Source: Rodentolepis nana (taxonomy: Eukaryota > Platyhelminthes > Cestoda > Cyclophyllidea > Hymenolepididae). Taken from it: a stretch of DNA of 18,907 nucleotides. The translations under genes and the position numbers were made by a program. Position 1 is the first letter of the stretch, and the number at the start of each line of letters is the position of its first letter. The DNA lies in the NCBI GenBank assembly GCA_900617975.1, contig UZAE01013815.1:1-18907 (forward strand), in the 5' to 3' direction. The notes under the pieces are model-generated. The model was not told the origin of the DNA. It saw only the letters and a program-made list of their open reading frames with translations, and made no database searches. This document shows, in pieces, positions 8,501 through 17,188 of this stretch.

Positions 8501-9588
8501 AATCGCATCTAATCGGACAATCGGCGGTTTCGGCCATCGCATTGAACGTGTGTCAATTGAAATGGTATAGCTGACAACCCACCGCGATCAGAGGTTCAAT
8601 TCGCTCTTTTCATCTTTTCTGCATCAATAAAGGGTATGCAACTTAGACCTTGAAGCATTAGCAAATGCCGCCCATCGCCCATTAAGTGAAATGCAGACCC
8701 TGCGCGAAAATCACGCGGAGATTTTTTGTTGCATTAACTCATTTTTTGTTCTTTTCTAATTTACCCTCTGGCCTTCTATTCCCATAGTTTTGCAGCTGTT
8801 AGTTAAGAAGATTTCTTTAAATTACAAAAGTAAGGTTAAAATCTTATTTGAATATGTGAAGTAGTTTTAGTCAAGGCCTATTTCAGATTGTATTGCATAT
8901 TGAAACTCTTCCAAGACAGCCATTATCTATTGCAACGAAACTGTCAAAACCAGTATTTCCATAAAGTCACCATATGTTAGTACCCTTTTACTTGGTTTGC
9001 CATCGTTATTATGCATATACGAAAGGGAATATTCACATTAGATAACATTTGAGCCTTTTAGTCATCCTTCCTAGATATCCAGCTGCATATTTATTGTTTT
9101 TAAGATGTTTATGCGATAAAAAATGATTTAAAAGCTAAATCAGGGTATACTGTTTCTACAGTAACCTTTAAAAGGAATGCTTACTTGACAACTACAGAAA
9201 TCCTAGATTCTATTTCAAAACCAACTGAATCCATTAGTCACTTATTCAATAATCTCTTGGCTGTTTATTGACTAATATATTGCGAATAATTTGGCGTCAT
9301 GGCATTCATTTCCATCTGCAAATGAAAATATCTTCGCAAGCATTATACAAATGTCAGATCATACATTTAACAATAAAAAAATATTCCTTCATCTGTGCTT
9401 CGTTGTTTTTAGAGTTGCGATTTAATCAAAGTAAAAAAATATATTCGTTTATTTAAAGAATCGGTGACAGATTAGCAATGAACTATTGATAAACAAGAGG
9501 GATGCTTTTTAATCCATGAAATCCGAACTATTTTTCCCTTTTCCAAGATCTGAAATCACCGGAAACTGAACTCTTGAAGTGGAACCCT
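8501..9588. other. Mostly featureless stretch with a tRNA-like motif pair near its start
   Basis: TGGTATAGCTG (8563-8573) fits an RNA polymerase III A box and GGTTCAATTCG (8593-8603) fits a B box, with T-runs 3' of them. The boxes are only 30 bp apart, against about 44 in tRNA genes, and no acceptor stem pairs, so it is not an intact tRNA gene. It could be a decayed tRNA-derived SINE head. The rest of the stretch shows nothing. Confidence 0.3.
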
Positions 9589-9602
9589 ACTCTTCAAGAA
9601 GT

Positions 9603-9920
9603 GGGGTGTGCGATAGACTTGCCTCCACGTGGTATGTCCTGGCCTGCGTATACTCATACGGCAAACAATACTATTAACCAGTAGTTGACTTCTGACTACT
9701 TTCACAGTGCTCATCTTGCCTTTTCTCTGCCTTTGTGTCCCTAAGTCTCTTACACATCTGTCCATCCTCTCGAAATTTAGCCATTTCGACGTTCCCCTCC
9801 TCTCTGTGAAGCCCAAAGTCAGCTAAAGGGCTAATTTGATGTTCCTCCTCTCTGTGAAGCCCAAAGTCAGCTAAAGGGCTAATGATGACTATCAAAACGC
9901 CTGCCATTTGAAATAAGTAA
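9603..9920 (+). mobile_element. SINE-A copy 4 with internally duplicated 3' domain
   Basis: The copy runs from GGGGTGTGCGATAGACTTGC to CCATTTGAAATAAGTAA. Probable target-site duplications ACTCTTCAAGAAGT (9589-9602) and ACTCTCAAAGAAGT (9921-9934) match at 12 of 14 positions. Its 3' domain is duplicated in tandem (about 9788-9837 and 9838-9883): the block starting GTTCCTCCTCTCTGTGAAGC and ending AAAGGGCTAAT occurs twice. The polymerase-recognised tail beyond it is present once. Two overlapping minus-strand open frames here are repeat-derived. Confidence 0.9.
9788..9883 (+). repeat. Tandem duplication inside SINE-A copy 4
   Basis: Two consecutive units of 50 and 46-48 bp share CTGTGAAGCCCAAAGTCAGC and the following AAAGGGCTAAT. 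They differ by a 2-bp CC deletion and one transition near the start. The near identity, compared with the age of the copy, suggests either a recent slippage event or duplication at insertion. Confidence 0.85.
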
Positions 9921-9935
9921 ACTCTCAAAGAAGTG

Positions 9936-11769
9936 CTTACTTTCCTATTGCAACCGCACTAAATTGGTAGCTTCCTATTTCCTCATTCTTATTTGACTTA
10001 TCCATAATATAGCAGTTCGTCTTGACAACTACTGACTCAAAAAAGCAGCTATTATATAATCCTTTTGATGTTTAAATGAACTAGTTGTGCAATAAATTTT
10101 GCGAGTAATCCAATGAGATTGGAATCTAATTAATCCTTATAAAAGGAAAGCATTGGTGGTATTTAATGGTGGAGGACCCGTAGGAAAGGGAAAATAATTA
10201 GGAAATGTGCTGGCGAATGCAGATCCTGCCCACATGCATAGGCAGTTGCTAAAATGCCTGGAATTAGACCACGGTACTTAGTACACCCCACCTATTGCTA
10301 CTAATGTGTAGTATGCCTCCATGACGGAGTAACGATTAAACTGCAATTAAAGGCACGCGGCGAAGGGACCACCGCCACTGTTTCCTGATGGTCGGAATCA
10401 AGTTCTTCCAGCGTATTTAATAAAGCTTGTAAATTCACTTACTCTAAACAAGGGGAACAGCTTAATCTATTCATTATTAAATTTATTCCAGTGTTTTTTT
10501 GTAATTAGGCATGCATTGAACAGAGATAGGGTAAAGCCATTAAAGTATAAATTGAAAAATGGTGAAAGGAAAGTAATTTACCCCGACTTTTTCTTAACGT
10601 TATAGTGAAAACCAATTTGCCCTTTTTACCTTACTGGATACCTTAAAAACTTTTTTTTTCATTGAAATTTGAAGATAGTTATTCTTTCCTTCTCCTTCGA
10701 TCAAGCTCTAAACTTCCGTTTTTAAAAGGCCCTATCAAACTCATTTGACATTAGAAAAAGACGTACTTTTTGAATTGTTTATAGACTTTCACTCCTGTAG
10801 AGCGTTCAGTTGATGTCATTCGAAATGTGTGCGTTTGATTCTATTGAAAATTTCCAATCGACAGATCTCATTAAGCCCGATCTATGAAAGACAATGGCAT
10901 TACTTCTGTTTTTTAATTAATGGTCAATCAAAAGTCCCAAAACGAACTATTCAATGAGAGAAGAAATTACTGAACAGGGGAATATATTTCAGAATTATTG
11001 GATAAATTTATCCGCTGGGTTAGTAAGTCTAATTACAACTCCCATTGAATCGTTATAGAATCTGTATGATAATCAAAAACTTCGTCTAGATTTATTGGGT
11101 GGAGCATTCGTCTATCGACCATTAAAATCAACCGGAAAGTGCATATATATGAGGGACTTTGAAGTGATTTATTTTAGATGAGTTCCGATGGCATAGCGAT
11201 AACACATTCACATACCATACCCAGACCCGAAGGAAGAGAACAAGTACATTTTAACTCACCAAAGATCACCTTTTTACTTCTTAAAGAGATTGCTCCAATG
11301 TGAATACGCAAAAGGCGATTAATGGAGTGTCTGCTATGTTAGCAATGAAGATATCCTATGCTTAAATGGAAGAATAGTAGAACAGCTATCGATAAATCTA
11401 GTGCAGAAAGAAAATAAATTGGTAGTATTCAATACCGGCACGTACTTTAAGCACAATAGAAATAGCTAATTTCATTTCCCAGACTAAGACCATTTTTCTT
11501 TGCAAATCCATTACGAATCCTTTTATCTCCCCAATTTTGTGGAAAGAAGTTATTTCTGTTCATCTTCTATGCAAGAATTGAGATTAGATTGGGGCTCTAT
11601 TTGTTTAAAGTTGCATATATCAGGTGAAATGAAACAATGAATTTCCACTTGGATTCATTAACAAAATGTGGCACAACTTTTTTTTGCCGCATTTAAGACA
11701 GCCAGTTAATGCCCTTACTTTCCATGTCATATATTGCTTATAGAACTGCGAAATTTTAGGTGTGCTTTA
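9936..11769. other. Long stretch without recognised gene
   Basis: No supported coding region. 10160-10400 is noticeably richer in G+C, including GGCACGCGGCGAAGGGACC near 10350, and contains the short palindrome GTACTTAGTAC. No domain or repeat family is recognised in it. The rest is AT-rich. Confidence 0.45.
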
Positions 11770-11799
11770 GGGTGGGGAAGGGGGGGGGGTGAGGGTGGN
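11770..11799 (+). repeat. G-rich tract with an ambiguous base
   Basis: The tract contains GGGGTGAGGGTGG plus a run of ten G, and ends at an N (11799). It marks the abrupt 3' loss of the SINE-A copy beside it. It has quadruplex potential, and the N suggests uncertain base calling or assembly here. Confidence 0.75.
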
Positions 11800-11908
11800 A
11801 ATGTGCCATACCCTGGGGTCATGGTAGTTTGAAGTCAGAGGCCAACTACCGGTTTACTGACCTTTTGACACATGAATAAACGCTAACCAGAGTGCACCAC
11901 CTGGAGGC
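11800..11908 (-). mobile_element. SINE-A copy 5, head fragment fused to LINE tail
   Basis: On the minus strand this is the 5' third of SINE-A, diverged (CCTCCAGGTGG in place of the E-box, CAAAAGGTCAGTAAACCGG). It lacks about the first 17 nt and everything 3' of the TGTGNCATTC region. The missing 5' end abuts the LINE 3' tail at 11911, and the missing 3' part ends at a G-rich tract with an N. It looks older than the other copies. Confidence 0.75.
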
Positions 11909-11910
11909 AC

Positions 11911-11974
11911 AAATATTTATTTATTTCAAATGGCAGGCTTTATGATATTTATCATTAGCCCTTAAACTTTGACT
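11911..11974 (-). mobile_element. LINE 3' UTR and AAAT-repeat tail
   Basis: It follows the ORF2 stop codon (11975-11977) directly. On the minus strand it reads AAGTCAAAGTTTAAGGGCTAATG, continuing into GCCTGCCATTTGAAATAAAT and AAATATTT at the end. The last 48 nt differ from the SINE-A tail at only three positions. Weaker similarity extends upstream (GAAG...GAAGTCA) to about the stop codon. In SINE-LINE pairs such a shared end is the recognition site of the LINE reverse transcriptase. I infer that role here. Confidence 0.8.
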
Positions 11975-12878
11975 TCAGCTTCCCCCAAAGGTGGGGAGTA
12001 CATATATAGCAGTTAATATATAGCAATTCATTAGCTGTCTTCTTGCTTCCCAGTATCTCTGGCTTTCCGTCGTTGTCTTTAGGGCTGGACATCGAATCAG
12101 GTGGGTCTTCTCCATTTCTTCATGTAGGTTACATAGAGGGCATGTGGGTTGAGTGTATACTCCCAATCTGTGAAGATTTTTTGCCAAGCAATCGTGTCCG
12201 GTACGTAGTCTAAACTCAGCAACGGCTTCGATTCTTGGCCAGTCGGCTATGTCGGAGAGTGACACTGTCCACTGTTTCTCCTTTGTTCGAGCTTTAAGTT
12301 TATTGCACCTTGAGGTCTGGAATTCTCTTCTGATTAAGGTCTTCATTGTGTGGAGAGACATCGGGTGGTCCATACATTGCAAAATCGTTGTCTCCTTCTT
12401 AGCAAGTGTGTCAGCTGACTCAATGCCTTTAATGCCACACCGACCAGGAATCCATTGACTCAATGCCTTTAATGCCACACCGACCAGGAATCCATTGTAG
12501 GACCACTGTTTGGTTTTTCTCTCTCAGCATCTGATAGAGTTTTCTACATTCATTTATCTCAGCTCTTTTGGGTGTCTCTCTGTTTCTAATAGAGTCTATT
12601 GCTGACTGTGAGTCCGAAAGTATCACCGCCTTGGTGAATTTCGTATCTAGGCAACATAATTGGCATAGTGCTATCCTAATGGCCTCCATTTCTCCTTCAA
12701 AAGCGGATCTATTGTGTCCCGCTGCTGCGTAGAAAGAGAAGAGTACAGAATAGACACCTGCACCAATGTTTGCTTGGTTTTCTCTGTAAGACCCATCAGT
12801 GAAGACTTGGAGCCAATGATCTGCAGGATAGTTGACATTGATTGTCTTAAGGGAGGGGTGTTTGATTTCCTGAAGAAG
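11975..12878 (-). pseudogene. LINE (non-LTR retrotransposon) ORF2 C-terminus: RNase H plus zinc knuckle, frameshifted
   Basis: This is the C-terminal end of a non-LTR retrotransposon polyprotein. RNase H degrades the RNA strand of the RNA-DNA hybrid during retrotransposition. In minus-strand order: the frame opens after a TGA at 12879-12881; VFTDGS (first catalytic Asp, codon 12795-12797); FEGEMEAI (catalytic Glu, 12690-12692); ILSDSQSAI (catalytic Asp, 12612-12614); QWIPGRCGIKGIE; then a 40-bp tandem duplication that shifts the frame; then ESADTLAK (final Asp); FRLRTGHDCLAKNLHRLG; and a CX2CX9HX3C zinc knuckle ending before the stop at 11975-11977. The family usually has PGHCG or PSHCG where this copy has PGRCG, so the conserved His is Arg. 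Reverse transcriptase and endonuclease domains are absent. With a frameshift, an upstream stop and a 5' truncation, it is a dead copy. I recall similar sequences from spiders and insects, but the clade (Jockey/I-like) is inferred. Confidence 0.85.
12416..12497. repeat. 40-bp perfect tandem duplication in the RNase H domain
   Basis: Units 12418-12457 and 12458-12497 are identical, with a 2-bp extension of the match on the left (TG at 12416-12417). Because 40 is not a multiple of three, it shifts the RNase H reading frame and repeats the codons for WIPGRCGIKGIES. Perfect identity suggests a recent event or an assembly artefact. Confidence 0.95.
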
Positions 12879-12898
12879 TCAAGCAGTTGGGTGCAACA

Positions 12899-13018
12899 CA
12901 CTACATCAGTATCTGCCAAGGGGTTCATGGGGAGTACACTACATCAACGTCTGCTAATGGGTTCATGGGGAGAGACATCAGTGAGGCTTTTTGGTGTCTC
13001 AAGGGGTTCATGGGGATA
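12899..13018. repeat. Degenerate minisatellite, about 38-bp unit
   Basis: Units start at 12899, 12937 and about 12975. Each ends in (A)GGGGTTCATGGGGA or a close variant, and two begin CACTACATCA. The third is longer and less similar. The array sits where the upstream part of the LINE ORF2 should be and ends at the AT microsatellite. Confidence 0.7.
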
Positions 13019-13037
13019 TATATATATATATATATAT
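13017..13037. repeat. (AT)n microsatellite
   Basis: About ten AT units directly after the minisatellite. Confidence 0.9.
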
Positions 13038-13106
13038 TGTAAATAGTAAGATATTTTTCAACACAAACGCATAAAAGGAATAACACGGATCAACTTTGAA
13101 TTTTTT

Positions 13107-13266
13107 GTGAGGTGAGGCGAGTACTGTGAAGTATTCGAATTTGACATTCAGTGTTGTGACGGTAGTTTGAAGTCAGAAGTCAGCTGACGATTTATTGACT
13201 TTTTTTGCGGTATGACTATACGTTGCTCAGGGTGCACCACGTGGAGGTAAGTCTATCGCACACCCC
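13107..13266 (-). mobile_element. SINE-A copy 6, 5' half only
   Basis: On the minus strand it starts GGGGTGTGCGATAGACTTAC, keeps CCACGTGG and GCAAAAAAAGTCAATAAATC, and stops after the CAGTACTCGCC region, missing the whole 3' domain and tail. It lies upstream (in LINE sense) of the LINE ORF2 fragment, about 70 bp from the AT microsatellite. It could be an independent truncated SINE. Alternatively, the LINE 5' region may share this head sequence. No target-site duplication was found. Confidence 0.8.
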
Positions 13267-16200
13267 TTGGAACCAATTTTAGAAAATGCTTGAACTCCAG
13301 TTTCTATTGGAAAGATACTCTTCTTTTATCGCTATAGGAAAGGAATAATAAACCATCAATATGCATATCATATCATTTTCTTGCTTCTCTGATATAAATG
13401 TGGTTAATATTCCATATAACTGCATAACTTCCAAGAGAATCCAAATATTTGTGTTGTGAAAAGTTATTTTCAAATTGGAATTTTAGAGAATGCACCTACT
13501 TTGACCTAGTTTTCAACCACTCTAAAATGCAACTTCTAAAGTCTTTCTTTTTGTTTTGATTTATAATATGCGGTCGTTGCAAAATTTGTTCAAAAATAAA
13601 TGGTTAAATTGAAGAGACTTATATCTCTTCGTGAGCGCTAAGCCCTCAACATATCTTTTGATTTCGATCAAATCTAAGTTAAATTCCATCTCGATGTTGA
13701 CAATATAATCTAATAACTTGTCAGATTAATTAGATTTACAGAACCGATTGGCACCAATACGCAGCCATTATAATCGAATCGAAACGTCGAACTTCTAATT
13801 AAATCTATTGTCAAAATTGTTTGTTTCTGTTAATTGGAATAATTTTTCATCATATATGTACAGTTAGATAATGATGAATGATAAATATTACCTTATTTAA
13901 TTGAGAATTCATATGTAGAAAATCAAATGATGCAAGCCAAGTAAATAAATATTGAAATATTTAATTTCGGGCAGATGTATTTACTATCTCTGCTCAAAAA
14001 TAGTCAATTGTCCCACGCAAAAAAACCTTTATTAAATTTTAAAAACACGTCACGAGTTAAAGTTTGCTTAGGAAATGCCTGACTGTCCCAAAAGCAACTC
14101 ATACACGTGTCCCTGATTGTCGTTGAAATCATTTATAATTTACCATTACTAATTGACGTCATTTCACAGGAAAAAGTTTTTTCTGTAATCTGATTCATCA
14201 AATTCAACACATAGCTTCCGGCTTAAGATAAACAACGCCATGGTATTATGAGAGAAGAAAATTATTTGATTAAGGAAATTATTGAAAAAAATATTTATAT
14301 GCTGGTTAACAATAGCCAACAACGCAATTAACGGTTGGGTGTTTATGGTCTAGGGGTTGATATAATTCGATGAGATAGGAAATCTGCTCTTCATTATTAT
14401 CAGAAAGCAAACAGGCATAAAAACAATAAAGTTGCCCAACAGGGAATGAGAATGAAGAGAGAAAGACGCTTCAATTAAATTTGTTCGCTTTAAATGTGTG
14501 GATATTGTTTTACTTGCCTCGCTTTTCAGTTTTTAAGAGTTCTACTTTTCTCCCGTGACCGCATTTTGTGCCACAAAAATAAATTTATTCTCATTTCGCG
14601 CATTTTAATGACTATTTGAAATTGTTTTTTAAGCATCAAATTTTTGAATGATAATGAATTAAAATTAAAAAGATTAATTGAAAAATTGATATTATTAATG
14701 CATTATTTAATACATTTTGGATGATATTCAAGAGTGTCGCTTAATTTGTAATCGTCAAAATGCAAATTTAGAAGCGATTTCAAAATTTAATAACTTGGCA
14801 AGATAATTGGCCTTAAAACATAACAAACGTTGCTTCAAACAGAAATGAGCAAATATTTATCTAATTTGAAATTTTGAATTTGCTTATCAGAATATCGTTC
14901 GGTCCGTTAAACGCAAGAGCATTACAATCAAATGAGTAATATTTATTTATTGTTCTCATTTTATTTAAGTAACCGAACCCTTTTATCATTGTTTAAGTAT
15001 TTAACTTTAAGGTAAATTTAGCAAATCGTTAAATTTCTTGAAATCAATATGATTAAACTTTAAGTAATTTATATACTTTGACATTTTTTGGTAAAAAATT
15101 AAAGTTATTCCTAACAGCAGCAAATAAATTTTTTGTCCTCTAAGTTTTTTTAAATATTATCTGATATCTACTTTCGCCTATATTTACTCATACTGTAAAC
15201 ATTCGATTTTGTTAATAAACTAACCTTAAAGTCTCACTGTAATATTTTATTTATTTGGATAAGGATATCCTTGCAAAACATCTATCGAGATAAGTTTTAT
15301 TTTCGAAATAACTAAAATGAAATCAAAATAGTTAATATGTGCCCAGTTTTCATTTTAAAATACTATTATCTTCCATGTCTTTTAACTTTAAAATGATTTC
15401 AACATTTCTGGCTCCGTATATGAAACCCCGCCTTTCTGATTATTCTCCATTTGGAAACTACTCTCTACTAACCACCCATTTCTTTATTTTTAATTTATTC
15501 CATTATTTTTTGAGTATTTAATAGAGTTTGAATAAAAAATTAAGTTGTAAATTTTAAATTTTGCGTGCTCAATTTTGTAAACAATTTACTTTTTGTTTCA
15601 TTTAATTTCTTTTTAGGAAATGAAACTTGTCAATCGAGAATTATAATGAAGTATTTACAATCAGTCAAGCATTTTAGAATGATCATTATTAAATTCTAAG
15701 TCATTGTAAAAGGTAATAAATAATAAAATAATTTATTAAATAATAAAATTTTATTTAAGGACAACTGTTCAAAATACTTATTCGGAAACATAACCAAATA
15801 GTATAATTTAATTGATATTTTATTCAATACCACCGTAATAAGAAATCAATGATTCATAAATATAAATATCTTTTGTTTACTAAATAGCAACTTAAATGAG
15901 TTATGATGACGTATCTTATCGATCGCCATTTTCAAATTATATATATATATTCCAGAGTGTATTATTCTTTTAAGTAATTGGGGGTGTTTTCTCAAGAGCT
16001 TCAAATCTTGATTTACTACAAACCTCTGATGAAAAGTTACACTATGGAGTTACTAAAATTGTGAACATGGGGTAAGTTAAGATCATTTTAAGATAAGACC
16101 CACTGGACTTGAGAAATTATTTTAAACTCAAACCTCCGTAAGAACAAAATTAGAAAACTTGAAACCTTCAGCACAACTTTCTTAGCATTATAATGTACTT

Positions 16201-16400
16201 GAGTAGGGAGAATGATAGGTAACCGTACATTGGGGTATTAAAGATGTACTAGCATAACGATAACAGATTGAAAATGCAATAAAAGTATAAGCAATAAGAT
16301 TTCTTTCCTCAAAACCATTGGGAATTAATTTGCCAAGGTAAGAAAGAAATGCACCTACGGTTTGTTTGATGGTTGAAGGAGCATTCTAGTGCAAATAATG
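13267..16400. other. Long, very AT-rich stretch without recognised gene
   Basis: Mostly A/T with short palindromic AAATAAT-type motifs (for example 15716-15760) and a short AT run near 15938. Open frames at 13279-13473 (-) and 15339-15521 (+) have low complexity and no motif. Nothing else is recognised. Confidence 0.5.
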
Positions 16401-16430
16401 GGCTGATAGTCTACTTTTAACTACTTTTAA

Positions 16431-16740
16431 CTTATCTTTACGTGGTACATCCTGGGCAACGTATACTCATACGGCAAAAAAGTCTATTAACTGGCAGTTG
16501 ACTTCTCACTTCAAGTTACCATCACCCCACTGTATGCCATATTCTACCGCTTCCACAGTAATCATCCTACCTTTTCTCTGTCTTTGTGTCTGTCTGTCTC
16601 TTTTACAACTGTAAACCACTCTTCTGTTCCCCATCCCTTGACTTTCTGTTACTTTGATGTTCCTTCCCTCTGTGAAGCCCGAAGTCAGCCAAAGAGCTAA
16701 TGATAACTATCAAAACGCCTGCCATTTGAAATAAATAAAT
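16431..16740 (+). mobile_element. SINE-A copy 7, nearly full length
   Basis: It aligns from CTTATCTTTACGTGGTACATCC to CCATTTGAAATAAATAAAT. The first about 15 nt of the head are missing or displaced by a 10-bp tandem CTACTTTTAA (16421-16440 region). GATAG at 16404-16408 may be the displaced start. The E-box core has decayed to TACGTG. The tail is intact (AAAGAGCTAATGATAACTATC, then the AAAT repeat). No convincing target-site duplication. Confidence 0.88.
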
Positions 16741-16888
16741 ACTACATTGCAGCCTAACATCTCCCTGAGCTGTGTTATGTAAAAAGTAGAATTACTTAGC
16801 GATTAAATGTTTAGGGACTTACTTTTTATACAGAAAGGAAGATTTTACTAGGTTGCTGGCTTTTATTTTAAAATACGCGGTTTTTATG
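16741..16888. other. Short unassigned interval
   Basis: AT-rich and without structure. It separates SINE-A copy 7 from the tRNA-like fragment. Confidence 0.5.
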
Positions 16889-16924
16889 CCATGGCGTAAT
16901 GGGTAAGGTATCCTATGGAAAGCN
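16889..16924 (+). other. tRNA-like fragment (A box, D-arm region)
   Basis: TGGCGTAATGGGTAAGG (16892-16908) resembles the D-arm region of arginine tRNAs and matches the polymerase III A box (TGGCNNARNGG). The similarity stops at an N and a G-rich tract. No anticodon arm, B box or acceptor pairing follows, so this is not a tRNA gene. It may be a remnant of a tRNA-derived SINE. Confidence 0.35.
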
Positions 16925-16955
16925 GAGGGTGGGGGTGGGGTGGGGGTGGGGTGGG
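16925..16955 (+). repeat. G-rich (GGGGGTGGGGT)n tract
   Basis: GAGGGTGGGGGTGGGGTGGG-type blocks with at least six G-tracts, starting directly after an N at 16924. It has strong quadruplex potential. Confidence 0.85.
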
Positions 16956-17168
16956 AACCTTATTCTCTATAAATGCGTAAATGCGCATGGAGGTGGCACT
17001 ATACGAACTGCCAAAATTTCGGCGGAGAAAATTAATTCTCTTAGCTGAAAATAGCCACTGTAAAAGGAACTTAAAGCAATGATTATAAATGTATCTGCCA
17101 GTCCTATAGTAATTAATTATCAATTAACTATTTAGTAATTCGAACCCACAAGCCAAACGATTTCGTAG

Positions 17169-17188
17169 TCTCTGACTCAAATCAGAGA
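17169..17188. repeat. Small perfect hairpin
   Basis: TCTCTGA (17169-17175) and TCAGAGA (17182-17188) form a 7-bp stem with a 6-nt loop. ATTCGAACCC just upstream (about 17135) is a B-box-like match on the minus strand, but the pair does not fold into a tRNA cloverleaf. Confidence 0.4.

Noticed and set aside
12671..12928. 85-codon minus-strand frame (MNPLADTD...) as a protein
   Set aside because: From about 12878 downwards the RNase H coding frame is a different one, containing VFTDGS and FEGEMEAI. The MNPLAD part comes from the 38-bp minisatellite.
12714..13046. 110-codon plus-strand open frame
   Set aside because: Antisense shadow of the LINE RNase H, extended through the minisatellite and the AT microsatellite (ending in alternating I and Y).
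14346..14356. A-box match TGGTCTAGGGG as a tRNA gene
   Set aside because: No B box, anticodon arm or acceptor stem at a workable distance downstream.
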